Assembly: GCF_020667845.1 (NCBI RefSeq)
Contig: NZ_JAFMPQ010000038.1
Coordinates: 1-51,611 of the forward strand
Direction: 5' to 3'
DNA: 51,611 bases
Source of the DNA: Cognatishimia sp. F0-27
GTDB taxonomy: Bacteria > Pseudomonadota > Alphaproteobacteria > Rhodobacterales > Rhodobacteraceae
The notes beneath the pieces are model-generated. The model searched no databases. It saw nothing but the letters and a program-made list of their open reading frames with translations, and was not told the DNA's origin. This document shows, in pieces, positions 8,889 through 18,257 of this stretch; positions within the stretch are counted from its first letter, which is position 1; each line of letters begins with the position of its first letter. A program made the translations under genes and the position numbers.

Positions 8889-10259
8889 TCAGTAGCTGTA
8901 ATCGGCGTAAATCCGGCTCAGATCCCCGTTCCAGTCGCCGTGGTAGCGCCCGAGAAGCTCATCCGCGGGCACCTGGCCCGATTCGACGCTCTCTTTCAGC
9001 GCGTTGAGGAAGTGGGTCTCGTCCGGCACCAGACCGCCCGCGCCCGGGCGCGCCCGCGCTTTGAGACCGGCATCGGCAATGGCCACGACCTCGCGCGCCA
9101 GATCGTGCATGCAGATGTCGCCGACGCGGGCCTGCAGCCCGTCGACGGATGCCGCCACACGCAACGCTTCGCGCGTCTCCGTGTCCCAGCCCTTGACCAG
9201 ATCCCAGGCGGCGTCGAGCGCGGCCTGATCGTAGCACAGGCCGACCCAAAAGGCGGGCAAGGCGCATAACCGCCGCCACGGGCCGCCATCCGCACCGCGC
9301 ATCTCGATGAATTTCTTGATCCGCGCTTCCGGGAAGAGCGTGGTCAGATGGTCCGCCCAATCCGACAGGGTCGGCGTCTCGCCAGGCAAGGCGGGCAGTT
9401 CCCCCTTGAGGAAATCACGGAATGACATGCCCAGCGCATCGATATACTGGCCGTCGCGATAGACAAAATACATCGGCGTATCGAGCGCGTATTCGACCCA
9501 CCGCTCAAAACCGAAGCCGTCGTCAAAGACAAACGGGACCATGCCGGTGCGCGCATCATCGAGATCACGCCAGACGCGGCTGCGCCAACTCTTGTGCCCG
9601 TTCAGCTGGCCCTCGAAGAATGGCGAATTGGCAAACAGCGCCGTGGCAACGGGCTGTAGCGCTATCGCCACGCGCAGCTTTTGCACCATGTCGGCTTCGG
9701 AGGAGAAATCGAGGTTGACCTGCACGGTGCAGGTCCGGCGCATCATGACGCGACCCATGCTGCCGACCCGCCCCATATAGGCGTCCATCAGCTTGTAGCG
9801 GCCCTTGGGCATCAATGGCATCTCGTCATGGCCCCATTCCGGCGCAGCACCAAGGCCGATGAACCCGACGCCGATCTCGTCGGCGATTTCCTTGACCTCC
9901 GCGAGATGCTCGTTCACCTCGTCACAGGTCTGGTGGATCGTTTCGAGGGGCGCGCCCGACAACTCCAACGCACCACCGGGTTCCAGCGAGACGTTGGCCC
10001 CATCCTTCTCGAGGCCGATCAGGTGGCCGCCTTCTCGGACTTCAGACCAGCCGTGCCGGTCCCGCAACCCGCTCAGAACCGCTTCGATAGAGCGCTCGCC
10101 CGCATAGGGCAGCGGCTTGTGGCTGTCCTTGCAGTAGCCGAATTTCTCGTGCTCCGTGCCGATTCGCCACGCGTCCTTCGGCTTGCAGCCATCCGCGAGG
10201 TACTGGACCATTTGTTCGTAATGCTCGATCGGCCCGCCGCCGGACTGAGGAATGGACAT
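8889..10259 (-). CDS. gshA: Glutamate-cysteine ligase (GCS2 type)
   Basis: Catalyses ATP-dependent joining of glutamate and cysteine, the first step of glutathione synthesis, in the cytoplasm. The 456 residues match the alphaproteobacterial/plant form: RIGTEHEKFGY (substrate and metal binding) near residue 30, SLEPGGALELSGAPLETIHQTC, MRRTCTVQVNLDFSSE, and a C-terminal MRGADGGPWRRLCALPAFWVG. The ATG at 10259 is preferred over upstream in-frame starts because GGAGG lies about 10 bases before it and homology begins there. It follows rsmE and a small membrane-protein gene on the same strand, an arrangement I recognise from Rhodobacteraceae. Confidence 0.95.
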   Translation of the reverse strand: MSIPQSGGGPIEHYEQMVQYLADGCKPKDAWRIGTEHEKFGYCKDSHKPLPYAGERSIEAVLSGLRDRHGWSEVREGGHLIGLEKDGANVSLEPGGALELSGAPLETIHQTCDEVNEHLAEVKEIADEIGVGFIGLGAAPEWGHDEMPLMPKGRYKLMDAYMGRVGSMGRVMMRRTCTVQVNLDFSSEADMVQKLRVAIALQPVATALFANSPFFEGQLNGHKSWRSRVWRDLDDARTGMVPFVFDDGFGFERWVEYALDTPMYFVYRDGQYIDALGMSFRDFLKGELPALPGETPTLSDWADHLTTLFPEARIKKFIEMRGADGGPWRRLCALPAFWVGLCYDQAALDAAWDLVKGWDTETREALRVAASVDGLQARVGDICMHDLAREVVAIADAGLKARARPGAGGLVPDETHFLNALKESVESGQVPADELLGRYHGDWNGDLSRIYADYSY

Positions 10260-10320
10260 GGGGGCGCCTCCGCGTCGCTGAATTTTGCTGCGCCAGCCAT
10301 GTAAGGGATTGTCCCGGGTG

Positions 10321-10875
10321 TCAATGCAACCGGCGTGGGCGGTTGCCATGTGCGGATGTGGCGGTGCGCGGTGCAGGCCCCGTGCCATCGCGCTGCCAGA
10401 CAAGCACCGGCGCGGTGCTAGCGCGCGTGGCGTCAACCAGTGCGCCGATGCGCAAACCGGGCAGATGCGCGAAGGCATCAAAGAGCGCTTGCGCCCCTTC
10501 GGCATTGGCCGGGATCGCAAGTGAGGGCTGCCCGGGCTGCGCGAGCAGCCAATGCGCCGGCTTGGCGCGCGGGTCGAAGGTGATCGCGCTCAGCGCCTCG
10601 AGATCGGCGACGCCTCCGCCCAGCGGCCCGAAATACGTGATCCGGCCCTCCACAACCGAGACGACCCCCGGCCCGCCATGCCCCTGGTCGAAACGCAACC
10701 GCTGCACCGCCGTGATGCCAAGCCCGATACCGGCACCGGCCATGGCATAGCCGACCCATTCGAGAAGGCCCGTCCCGCGCCACAACGCCCAGTAGACACC
10801 AAGAAGCACAAGGGTCGCGGCGATGAGCACCCCGCGCCAACGCTTGAGCATGGCGGCCGCTTCCGGGCGGATCAT
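10321..10875 (-). CDS. Conserved membrane protein of unknown function
   Basis: A 184-residue protein with two N-terminal membrane segments (ATLVLLGVYWALWRG and GYAMAGAGIGLGITAVQ, about residues 15-60) and a cytoplasmic-type C-terminal domain. I do not recognise a named family. Its ATG overlaps the rsmE stop (ATGA), so it is translated in step with rsmE; gshA lies 61 bases further on. The tight coupling suggests a conserved operon member rather than a chance frame. Longer in-frame starts exist inside rsmE but are unlikely. Confidence 0.75.
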   Translation of the reverse strand: MIRPEAAAMLKRWRGVLIAATLVLLGVYWALWRGTGLLEWVGYAMAGAGIGLGITAVQRLRFDQGHGGPGVVSVVEGRITYFGPLGGGVADLEALSAITFDPRAKPAHWLLAQPGQPSLAIPANAEGAQALFDAFAHLPGLRIGALVDATRASTAPVLVWQRDGTGPAPRTATSAHGNRPRRLH

Positions 10876-11594
10876 CTCCAGTCTCCGTAGTGCATCTGCC
10901 AGAGCGCTATCGCCGCCACCGCTGCGGTGTCGGCCCGGAGGATCCGCGGTCCAAGCGCCACCGGGTGCGCAAAGGCAAGCGCGCCGAGCGTGTCGCGTTC
11001 GGCTTGCGAAAATCCACCCTCCGGCCCGATCAGTATCGCCCACGGCCCCGCGAGGCCGCCTGTCAGGGCGGATGAGCCACCCGCGCGGGTTTCATCGCAG
11101 AACATCAGTTGGCGGGCGGGGTCCCAGCCCCGCAGGAGCGCATCGAGCCTTTGCAGATCGCAGACCTCCGGAACAAACGTCCCGCCGCATTGCTCCGCAG
11201 CCTCGACCGCGTGTGCCTGTAGCCGGTCGACGCGGATTCTCTCGGAATTGGTGAACTCCGTTGCAACGGGCAGGATCCGGCGCGCACCCATTTCGGCCGC
11301 CTTTTCGACGATGAAGTCGGTGCGGGCCTTCTTGATCGGCGCAAAGCAGAGCCACAGGTCGGGCGGCATGGCAAGCGGTGCCGTCAGCGCCTCACATTCC
11401 AGCGTGCCGCCCTTGCGGCCCGCTTCGACGACGCGCGCGCGCCATTCCCCGTCACGCCCGTTGAAAAGCGCCACAACGCCGCCTTGGCCAAGCCGCATGA
11501 CGCCAAACAGATAATGCGCTTGCTCCCGCGTCAGAGCGACCGCTTGTCCCTGCCCCAAAGGCGCGTCTACATAGAGCCGGATTTTCGCTTTCAT
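10872..11594 (-). CDS. rsmE: 16S rRNA m3U1498 methyltransferase
   Basis: RsmE (240 residues) methylates N3 of U1498 in 16S rRNA using S-adenosylmethionine, and has a SPOUT (knotted) fold. The N-terminal PUA-like part contains REQAHYLFGVMRLGQGG, and the C-terminal knot has LIGPEGGFSQAERD followed by LGPRILRADTAAVAAI, the family signature for cofactor binding. The ATG at 11594 lies only 11 bases from the divergent ubiA start. The two promoters must therefore overlap the opposite genes or lie inside them. Confidence 0.95.
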   Translation of the reverse strand: MKAKIRLYVDAPLGQGQAVALTREQAHYLFGVMRLGQGGVVALFNGRDGEWRARVVEAGRKGGTLECEALTAPLAMPPDLWLCFAPIKKARTDFIVEKAAEMGARRILPVATEFTNSERIRVDRLQAHAVEAAEQCGGTFVPEVCDLQRLDALLRGWDPARQLMFCDETRAGGSSALTGGLAGPWAILIGPEGGFSQAERDTLGALAFAHPVALGPRILRADTAAVAAIALWQMHYGDWR

Positions 11595-11605
11595 GAGGCC
11601 AATCT

Positions 11606-12724
11606 ATGACCGCCACCGGCGACAGACCAGAGGCAGAGGCGGAGACGTCGAACAAAAAGGGGCCCCCGTCCGAAACAAGCGCTGACTTGGCCCCGGGGAC
11701 AGGTCAGGCGCAGACCGCCGGGTTCCCAGACGCAGCCGCCCCGGACGGGAACCCGACGCCTCAGAAGGATGACCGTGCGCAAGCCGAAGATCGCGCGGTG
11801 GTGGACGCAAAATCGGGCAACTGGGTCGACACCCGCGCACCGGCATGGGCCCGTCCCTATGCCCGGCTGTCGCGGCTGGACCGGCCGATTGGCACATGGC
11901 TTCTGCTCCTCCCGTGCTGGTGGGGTCTTCTGCTGGCCATGGTGCATGACGGTCAGGCGCGCTGGTTCGACCTGTGGATCTTCGTGGGATGCGCCATCGG
12001 CGCAATCCTGATGCGTGGCGCGGGCTGCACGTGGAACGACATCACCGACCGCGATATCGACGGCTCCGTCGCGCGCACCGCACTCCGGCCGATCCCGTCC
12101 GGACAGGTCACCGTGCGCGGCGCGCTCGCATGGGCAATCGCACAATCGCTGGTGGCGTTCCTGATTCTTCTGACCCTGCCCCCTGCCGCGATTGCACTCG
12201 GCGTTCTGTCGCTTGTGCCGGTGGCGGTCTATCCGTTTGCCAAGCGGTTCACCTGGTGGCCACAGGTCTTTCTGGGCATCGCTTTCAACTGGGGAGCATT
12301 GCTGGCCTGGACGGCCCATACCGGACAGCTGGAGTCCCCGGCGATCGTGTTGTTTTTCGCCGGGATCGCCTGGACGCTCTTCTATGACACCATCTACGCG
12401 CACCAGGACGCCGAGGACGACGCGTTGATTGGCGTGAAATCGACGGCGCGACTGTTTGGCACCGACAGTCCGAAATGGCTGGCGCGGTTCCTCGTGGCCA
12501 CCGTGGCGCTCATGGGAATCGCAATCGTCGCGGCTGCCCCTGATGGCGAAATCCTTGCGATGGTTCTGATGCTGTGCGGGCCCTGGGCCATGGGCTGGCA
12601 CATGATGTGGCAGCTGCGGCGCCTCGATATCGACAACACCGACCGGCTTCTGAGCCTGTTCCGCTCGAACCGCGACGCCGGCCTGATCCCTGTGCTGTTT
12701 TTCGCCGCTGCACTTTTCGCTTGA
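11606..12724 (+). CDS. ubiA: 4-hydroxybenzoate polyprenyltransferase
   Basis: UbiA attaches the polyprenyl tail to 4-hydroxybenzoate in ubiquinone synthesis, within the inner membrane. The first Asp-rich motif NDITDRDID begins at residue 144 (D145, D148), and the second, YDTIYAHQDAEDDA, carries D261 and D268. About eight hydrophobic segments follow the family pattern. The protein is 372 residues, longer than the ~290 of Escherichia coli, because of a ~75-residue polar N-terminal extension ending in GNWVDTRAPAWARP. GAGG precedes the ATG at 11606. GTG codons at 11798 and 11801 are alternative starts that would remove most of the extension. Confidence 0.95.
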   Translation: MTATGDRPEAEAETSNKKGPPSETSADLAPGTGQAQTAGFPDAAAPDGNPTPQKDDRAQAEDRAVVDAKSGNWVDTRAPAWARPYARLSRLDRPIGTWLLLLPCWWGLLLAMVHDGQARWFDLWIFVGCAIGAILMRGAGCTWNDITDRDIDGSVARTALRPIPSGQVTVRGALAWAIAQSLVAFLILLTLPPAAIALGVLSLVPVAVYPFAKRFTWWPQVFLGIAFNWGALLAWTAHTGQLESPAIVLFFAGIAWTLFYDTIYAHQDAEDDALIGVKSTARLFGTDSPKWLARFLVATVALMGIAIVAAAPDGEILAMVLMLCGPWAMGWHMMWQLRRLDIDNTDRLLSLFRSNRDAGLIPVLFFAAALFA

Positions 12725-12782
12725 TTGCGCACCGGTCCCGGCCCGACTATCTCCGCACAGTCCAAAGGAGACTGCCACCATC

Positions 12783-14741
12783 ATGCGTTTGTCATCACTC
12801 GCCATTATTGCCGGCGTTTTCGGCTCAGCCGGCGCGCTTTCGTTTGTCACGGCTCACTTTTCGGCCAACATGGTCGAAGCCGCTTCCAAGAGCGGGGTGC
12901 TCAATGCGCTGGATCGCGCGGAGCTGACCTGGGCCGAGGTCGACGTGAATGGTTTGCAAGTGTTTCTGATCGGCACGGCGCCGGATGAGGCCAGTCGGTT
13001 TCAGGCGCTTTCGACCGCCGGCACCGTGGTTGATGCGGCGCGTGTCATTGACCAGATGCTGGTCGAGGAGACGGAAGCCATCGTCGCGCCGGCGTTTTCG
13101 CTCGAGATCCTGCGCAACAAGTCCGGGCTTTCGGTGATCGGGCTTGTGCCCGCTTCCACCGACCGCGCATCGCTCCAGCGGCAGTTGCAGGCCCTTGCAG
13201 GCGAGGAGGGCGCGGTCTCAGACCTGCTCGAAACCGCCGATTTCCCGGCGCCCGACACTTGGGACGATTCGGTCCATTTTGCCATGCGTGCGCTCGAAGA
13301 CCTGCCGCGGTCCAAGATCTCGGTGAATGCGGATCGCGTGATGATCCGGGCAACCACCGAATCGGAAGAGGAGCGCAGACGGCTTGAGGTCGCGCTGGCG
13401 CGCCGCGCACCTGAAAATGTGCGCCTCGGGCTTGAGTTGTCGAGCCCGCGCCCGGTCATCTCGCCCTTTGCCTTCCGGATGCGCTACGATGAGGACGGAC
13501 CGCGTCTCGACACCTGCTCTGCGGATTCAGAAGAGGCACGCGACCGCATCTTTGCCGCGCTTGCCAATGCCGGGATGGAAGGCAAGATTTCCTGCACATT
13601 GGGTCTCGGGGTGCCGTCGCGCCGCTGGGGCGAAGCGGTGGCGCAATCGGTCGGAGCGTTGACACAGCTTGGCGGGGGGTCATTGGCGATCACCAATGCC
13701 GATATCGAGCTCGTGGCGCTCGAAGGCACGGTCGAAGCGCTGTTCGAAACCACTGTCAGCGACCTCGGGGCGGCCTTGCCGCCGGTCTTTGCGCTGAACG
13801 CGGTCCTGCCGGAACCGCCTGATGCCAACGCCGAAGGTCCGCCCGATTTCAGCGCGACGCTCAGCCCCGAAGGCGCGGTCCAGATCCGCGGCCGGATCGA
13901 ATCCGAGGTTGCCAAGCAGACCGCCGACAGCTTTGCGCGGGCGGCCTTTGGCTCTGAATCGGTTTATACCGCGACCCGCCTGAGCGACAAACTCCCCGCC
14001 GATTGGTCGGTTCGGACCCTTGCCGGCCTGGAGGCGCTGTCCATGCTCGCCAACGGTGCGGTGACCGTCACACCGGATTCCGTCACGGTTCGCGGCAGAA
14101 CCGGCCGAAAGGACGCGCAAGACGCCATCGCAGCGCTCTTCACCGAAAAGCTGGGCGCAGACAGCACGCTCGACATCAGTGTCGAATATGTAGAGCAGTT
14201 CGACGCCAGCCTCGGGCTGCCCACCCCCGAGGAATGCGAGGCCCAGATCGTTCAGATCATCGGCGATCGCAAAATCACCTTCGAGCCGGGGTCGGCCGCG
14301 CTCGACAATTCCGCAGAGGATATTCTCGACGAACTGGCAGACCTGCTCAAGAAATGCGGAGATATCCCGCTCGAGATCGGGGGACATACCGACAGCCAGG
14401 GCAGCGAGAGCGGCAACCAGCGCCTGAGCCAGAGTCGCGCGCAATCCGTCCTCGATGCGCTGCGCGCACGGCTGGTCCCGGTGCGGGCCTATTCTGTTCA
14501 GGGCTATGGAGAGGCCAACCCGATTGCCGATAACGGCACGGAAGACGGCCGCGAAGCCAACCGCCGGATCGAATTCAAGCTCTTGCGCCCGGAGCCGATC
14601 GCGGAGGAACAAACCACGCTCGAAGCGCTCGCGGAGGCCGAAGGCGACGCGGTTGATAACGAAGCCGCGCTGGAAACGGTTGCACAAGACGGCGAGTCGG
14701 AAGATACCGCGGGAGATGCGGACGAAGAGACAAGCGAATGA
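12783..14741 (+). CDS. OmpA-family protein with large N-terminal region
   Basis: A 652-residue exported protein. An N-terminal hydrophobic segment (about residues 3-25) could be a signal peptide or anchor. The long middle region is built of repeated alpha/beta units resembling BON-type domains (for example WAEVDVNGLQVFLIGTAPDE and VTPDSVTVRGRTG). Residues ~490-610 form an OmpA C-terminal peptidoglycan-binding domain with ITFEPGSAAL, EIGGHTDSQG and GREANRRIEF. An acidic, low-complexity tail of ~40 residues ends the protein. AAAGGAG precedes the ATG at 12783. Its stop overlaps the next start (ATGA), linking it to the coiled-coil membrane protein. Likely role: tethering the envelope to peptidoglycan. 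Confidence 0.88.
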   Translation: MRLSSLAIIAGVFGSAGALSFVTAHFSANMVEAASKSGVLNALDRAELTWAEVDVNGLQVFLIGTAPDEASRFQALSTAGTVVDAARVIDQMLVEETEAIVAPAFSLEILRNKSGLSVIGLVPASTDRASLQRQLQALAGEEGAVSDLLETADFPAPDTWDDSVHFAMRALEDLPRSKISVNADRVMIRATTESEEERRRLEVALARRAPENVRLGLELSSPRPVISPFAFRMRYDEDGPRLDTCSADSEEARDRIFAALANAGMEGKISCTLGLGVPSRRWGEAVAQSVGALTQLGGGSLAITNADIELVALEGTVEALFETTVSDLGAALPPVFALNAVLPEPPDANAEGPPDFSATLSPEGAVQIRGRIESEVAKQTADSFARAAFGSESVYTATRLSDKLPADWSVRTLAGLEALSMLANGAVTVTPDSVTVRGRTGRKDAQDAIAALFTEKLGADSTLDISVEYVEQFDASLGLPTPEECEAQIVQIIGDRKITFEPGSAALDNSAEDILDELADLLKKCGDIPLEIGGHTDSQGSESGNQRLSQSRAQSVLDALRARLVPVRAYSVQGYGEANPIADNGTEDGREANRRIEFKLLRPEPIAEEQTTLEALAEAEGDAVDNEAALETVAQDGESEDTAGDADEETSE

Positions 14742-15064
14742 ACAGAACCGAATTCATCATCACAACGGCGATCATCCTGTTTGTCGCGTTCGCGCTTGGA
14801 TGGTTCGCACATTGGGTGCTGCACCGGTTCTCGCGCATCAGCCAGTCCGACCTCAACCAGCTCGAAAAGATGAGCCAGGAGTTGCATGAGGCGGAAGAAA
14901 CCCGCGATCAGGCGATCACCTATCTGCAACAGCGTGAAGCGGAACTGACCAACCAGCTGGCCCAGACCGAGGCCGAGCTTGGCGCCGCCATGGAAGGTCT
15001 GCGCGAAGCGCGTCACGAGGCCGAAGAGCTGCGCGCCTATGTGGAGCGGCAAAGCGCCAGCTGA
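14738..15064 (+). CDS. Small membrane-anchored coiled-coil protein
   Basis: A 108-residue protein with one N-terminal membrane helix (ILFVAFALGWFAHWVLH, about residues 13-30). It is followed by ~75 residues rich in Glu, Gln, Ala and Leu with heptad character (LNQLEKMSQELHEAEETRD, ELTNQLAQTEAEL), predicting a coiled coil. It overlaps the upstream OmpA-family gene by four bases (ATGA), so the two products are probably made in fixed ratio and may interact. I do not recognise a characterised family. Confidence 0.8.
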   Translation: MNRTEFIITTAIILFVAFALGWFAHWVLHRFSRISQSDLNQLEKMSQELHEAEETRDQAITYLQQREAELTNQLAQTEAELGAAMEGLREARHEAEELRAYVERQSAS

Positions 15065-15219
15065 GGGCGCCGCTCTGACAGACGGCCGCAACGGGGTGAA
15101 TTTGCGAAGCAAACCCCTGGCTGCGACCAGTCCCGGTCAAGGGCTTTCCGGCAAGCCCGTGGCTCCGTCCCTGCATTTGGGTTGACGTGCGGTGACAGCC
15201 AAGGCCCGCAAACCGCGGC

Positions 15220-16431
15220 TCATCCGCCCCGTGCGATTTGGTCTGCTGCCCGCGCCAGGATCCGCAGACCTGCCACCAGATCCTCCGGCTCCGTATGTTC
15301 GGCAAAATCGTGGCTGATGCCGTCGATGGACGGCACGAAGAGCATCGCAGACGGCATCGCCCCGGACAGGTTGGACGCATCGTGCAACGCGCCGGACGGC
15401 ATGTCGCGCCAGCGTCCGGGCTGTTCCGTCTCTGCCGCGTCGCACAGAGCGCGCCGCAAGCCGGCATCCATGGCCACGGGTGCGACCGAAAAGACCGGCC
15501 CGATCTCGAGACCAAAACCACCGGATCGGGCAACCCCGTCCGCCACATCGCGGATGACCGCCTCCATCGCGTCGAGCCGCGACAGCTCTGCATCGCGCCA
15601 TTGCATGGAAAACTGTGCCCGTCCCGGCACTATGGAATGCGCCCCTGGGTGCACGGCGACATGGCCGATTGTCCACACCGTCGCAGGTGTGACGATGTTG
15701 GACAGCCGGGCATTGAGGGCCGTGTTGAAGGCGCTAAGCGCTTGGAACGCATCACGCCGTTCGGCCATGGGTGTGGTGCCCGCATGGTTCTGGGCACCGG
15801 AGAAGGTGATCACGCAGTCGCGGATCCCGACGATGGCCGTCACCACCCCGGCCGCCTCCCGCGCCCGGTCAAGCACCGGCCCCTGTTCGATATGCATTTC
15901 GAGAAAGCCGGAAAAGCGTGCCGGGTCTAGCCATGCGCCACACCGCTCTCCCAATGCGGCGCGGGCATCGCCAAGCGTCACGCCAGCGGGATCGGTCAAC
16001 CCGTCCAGCGTCGAACGGTCAAGATCCCCGACCCATGCCGCGCTGCCCGTGGTCACGCCAAACCGGCCCTCTTCGTCCTGGAACGACACGACCGAGACCG
16101 GCGGGCCACCGCTGGTTCGCGCGGCGCGGGCGATCTCGAGCCCGGCGATCACACCCAACGCCCCATCGAGCCACCCGCCTTCTGGCTGGCTGTCCGAATG
16201 GGACCCGATCAACAGCGAGACCGGCGCATCGGCCAGCCCGAACACCGATCCCATCGGGTCCACATGCGGCGTCAGCCCGGAGTCCCGGATCTGCTCGACC
16301 AGCCAGTCCCGCGCGGCAATGTCGGCCGCACTATAGGCCGGGCGCACAACGCCGCGACCGACACCGGCAGCGCCAAATGCGCGCAGACGGTCAAGATCTT
16401 GCAGAAAGCGGTCGGGGTCTATCGGGATCAT
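15220..16431 (-). CDS. M20-family amidohydrolase (carbamoylase/allantoate type)
   Basis: A 403-residue cytoplasmic metallohydrolase of the M20 clan that cleaves N-carbamoyl amino acids, allantoate/ureidoglycolate or related amides. Metal-site residues are visible in family order: H78 in GSHSDSQ, D89 in [11 protein letters not shown]120/E121 in [10 protein letters not shown]180 in [10 protein letters not shown], and a C-terminal His in [11 protein letters not shown]. The dimerisation lid lies at about residues 210-320. The gene stands alone between plus-strand genes, so its substrate cannot be inferred from neighbours. Confidence 0.88.
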   Translation of the reverse strand: MIPIDPDRFLQDLDRLRAFGAAGVGRGVVRPAYSAADIAARDWLVEQIRDSGLTPHVDPMGSVFGLADAPVSLLIGSHSDSQPEGGWLDGALGVIAGLEIARAARTSGGPPVSVVSFQDEEGRFGVTTGSAAWVGDLDRSTLDGLTDPAGVTLGDARAALGERCGAWLDPARFSGFLEMHIEQGPVLDRAREAAGVVTAIVGIRDCVITFSGAQNHAGTTPMAERRDAFQALSAFNTALNARLSNIVTPATVWTIGHVAVHPGAHSIVPGRAQFSMQWRDAELSRLDAMEAVIRDVADGVARSGGFGLEIGPVFSVAPVAMDAGLRRALCDAAETEQPGRWRDMPSGALHDASNLSGAMPSAMLFVPSIDGISHDFAEHTEPEDLVAGLRILARAADQIARGG

Positions 16432-16506
16432 GGCCGGTTTCCTTGTGAGGCAGTCATTCGGTTTGACAAGCGTGGCACACCGGACGGCGTGCCGGCGCCC
16501 CGACGG

Positions 16507-16836
16507 TTACTGTGTGCGCAGCTGTGCGGCCCGGGCGCGCAGCTCTGCCACCCGACCGGCGGTGCCGCTCGCCGGGCCAACCGCGGTGTTGGCGAGCCGT
16601 GACGCGCGCCCCCGAAGCCCCGACACCCGGTTTTCGATCTGTGCCACCATCGCCACATCCGCCACCGGCGCAGGAGCGTCGAGAAGCCCGTCGAGCGGAA
16701 CCAACGCCGGATAGGGCGCGGTTGCAACGCCCGGCGTCTGGCGTGCATCCAGTTCGGGAAACTGCGTGCATCCGGACAGCGCGCCGGCGATCAGGAAGCA
16801 AAAAGCCGTCAGGGTGGGGCAAGGATTGCGCGTCAT
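16507..16836 (-). CDS. Small lipoprotein of unknown function
   Basis: 109 residues starting at the ATG at 16836. The N-terminal segment TLTAFCFLIAGALSGC is a lipoprotein signal with lipobox LSGC, cleaved before Cys24. The rest is Ala/Arg-rich and helical (IENRVSGLRGRASRLAN), with no recognised domain. An upstream in-frame start would lie within the divergent tetR gene and lacks a signal, so the shorter form is preferred. It is divergent from tetR across 78 bases and is the obvious candidate for regulation by it. Confidence 0.72.
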   Translation of the reverse strand: MTRNPCPTLTAFCFLIAGALSGCTQFPELDARQTPGVATAPYPALVPLDGLLDAPAPVADVAMVAQIENRVSGLRGRASRLANTAVGPASGTAGRVAELRARAAQLRTQ

Positions 16837-16886
16837 GCCTCTGTCTTGCCGCAAGCCGCTGCAAACGGCAAGCGCAGCCCTTGATT

Positions 16887-16900
16887 TGAACAACCGTTCA
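16887..16900. promoter_or_regulatory. Candidate TetR operator
   Basis: TGAACaaccGTTCA is a 5-bp perfect inverted repeat centred between the lipoprotein gene and the divergent tetR-family gene, 14 bases before the tetR ATG. Its position and symmetry fit autoregulation by the TetR-family protein. No direct evidence. Confidence 0.45.
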
Positions 16901-16914
16901 GATACGCTTGAGCC

Positions 16915-17502
16915 ATGGCACGCACGCAAGGCAGTCACTCGGAAATCACCGGCCCACGGATCCGCGAGGCCGCTTTGCGGCTGTTTGCAAGCCACGGTTT
17001 CGCCGCCGTTTCGATGCGCCAGATTGCGCGCGATGTCGGGCTACAGGTGGGCGCGCTCTACAACTACACGCCCGACAAACAGGCGCTGTTGTTCAGCTTG
17101 CTCAAAGGCCACATGGACGAGCTTCTGGAGGCGCTGGACGCGGCGATCGAGGGCAACAGCGCGCTCGACCGGCTAGAAACCTTCGTGCGTTTTCATATCG
17201 CCTTTCATCTCGACCGGCCTGATGCGGTTTTCATCTCCTACATGGAGCTGCGCAATCTAGACCCCGAGAATTTTTCCACCATCGAAGCATTGCGGCGCCG
17301 CTACGAGGACACGCTCGAAACGATCCTGCGCGAGGGGCGCGAGACCGGTGTTTTTGACGTGGCCGACACGCGCGTGGCCAGTTTTGCGGTGATCGCGATG
17401 CTCACCGGAGTGACCACATGGTATCGCAGCGGTGGCCGCCTCTCGGTCGCGGAGGTGCAGGAAGTCTATTGGTCGATGGTCCGCAAGGCGGTGGGTGCCT
17501 GA
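16915..17502 (+). CDS. TetR-family transcriptional regulator
   Basis: 195 residues. The N-terminal helix-turn-helix (about residues 12-60) reads IREAALRLFASHGFAAVSMRQ then IARDVGLQVGALYNYTPDKQ, a textbook TetR/AcrR DNA-binding domain. The C-terminal ligand domain resembles TetR_C regulators of acyl-CoA metabolism, but the ligand is unknown. The ATG at 16915 is the only start that keeps the complete HTH. A palindrome lies just upstream. The next plus-strand gene is 755 bases away, so the likely targets are itself and the divergent lipoprotein gene. Confidence 0.92.
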   Translation: MARTQGSHSEITGPRIREAALRLFASHGFAAVSMRQIARDVGLQVGALYNYTPDKQALLFSLLKGHMDELLEALDAAIEGNSALDRLETFVRFHIAFHLDRPDAVFISYMELRNLDPENFSTIEALRRRYEDTLETILREGRETGVFDVADTRVASFAVIAMLTGVTTWYRSGGRLSVAEVQEVYWSMVRKAVGA

Positions 17503-17652
17503 GGCGCATAAGATCGGCGTCCCGATCATGCCGCGCGAGGCCGGGTAAGCGGGCCGTCATCCCGGGGTTTCGGGGCGTGATTTCCAGTCGCCGAGGTATA
17601 CGGAGCCGCACCGAAGCGGACGCGCGCAGCCCGCTGTCCGACGCGCTGCGGA

Positions 17653-18096
17653 TCAGCGGGTTTTCTGGATCGATTCGATATATTCGAGGATCGCCACCAG
17701 CTTGCGTGGCGTCGGTGTCTGGATCCCGTCGCCGGAATCAAACGGCACCAGCGGACTGTCGAGAAGGTCTCCGAATTCCGGCATTCCGGGCGTGTCCATG
17801 TCGGAGCGCGCATACCCATCGATCGTTGACATGACCCGCGCCCGCGGGAAAGTCTCGTTGTTGCGCAGGCTGATCAGCGTGAGGTTCGCCGGTGCCCGGG
17901 TCATGGCGCGCGCCATCGGTCCGTCGCCGATCCCGGTTTCGCCATGACACATCGCGCAATTGTTCTGATACAAGACCATGCCCTGACCAACGGTCGGCAT
18001 CGCGGCCGTGTCCTCGCCCGCCATCTCGTTGCAGCCGGCAAGGAAAACCGTGCCAACCAGCACACCCGCCACCATTGCTGTCCTCTTGCGCGCCAT
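17653..18096 (-). CDS. Lipoprotein c-type cytochrome
   Basis: 147 residues. The signal AGVLVGTVFLAGC contains lipobox LAGC, so the protein is lipid-anchored facing the periplasm. A single haem-binding motif CAMCH lies at about residues 48-52, after GQGMVLYQNN. A plausible distal Met ligand is in DTPGMPEFGD. The C-terminal helix LVAILEYIESIQ completes a class I cytochrome c fold. The ATG at 18096 with AGGGGG upstream is preferred over longer frames, because the signal sequence begins there. Redox partner unknown; no oxidase genes are adjacent. Confidence 0.85.
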   Translation of the reverse strand: MARKRTAMVAGVLVGTVFLAGCNEMAGEDTAAMPTVGQGMVLYQNNCAMCHGETGIGDGPMARAMTRAPANLTLISLRNNETFPRARVMSTIDGYARSDMDTPGMPEFGDLLDSPLVPFDSGDGIQTPTPRKLVAILEYIESIQKTR

Positions 18097-18257
18097 GTGA
18101 TGCCCCCTATGCCTGTCTTTGATTATGGTTTGCTGCAATCCTTTGGTCGCAAGACCCGCGCGACCGCGCAAGCCCAAATTCGGCCCGACACGCATTTCGG
18201 CGATGACAAGCCCGCCCGCAGCCCGCAAAGATGACACCACTAACGGAAAGGGTCGGA

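Noticed and set aside
10260-10520. An 87-codon upstream extension of glutamate-cysteine ligase
   Set aside because: It overlaps the preceding membrane-protein gene and is unlike the family N-terminus; GGAGG precedes the ATG at 10259.
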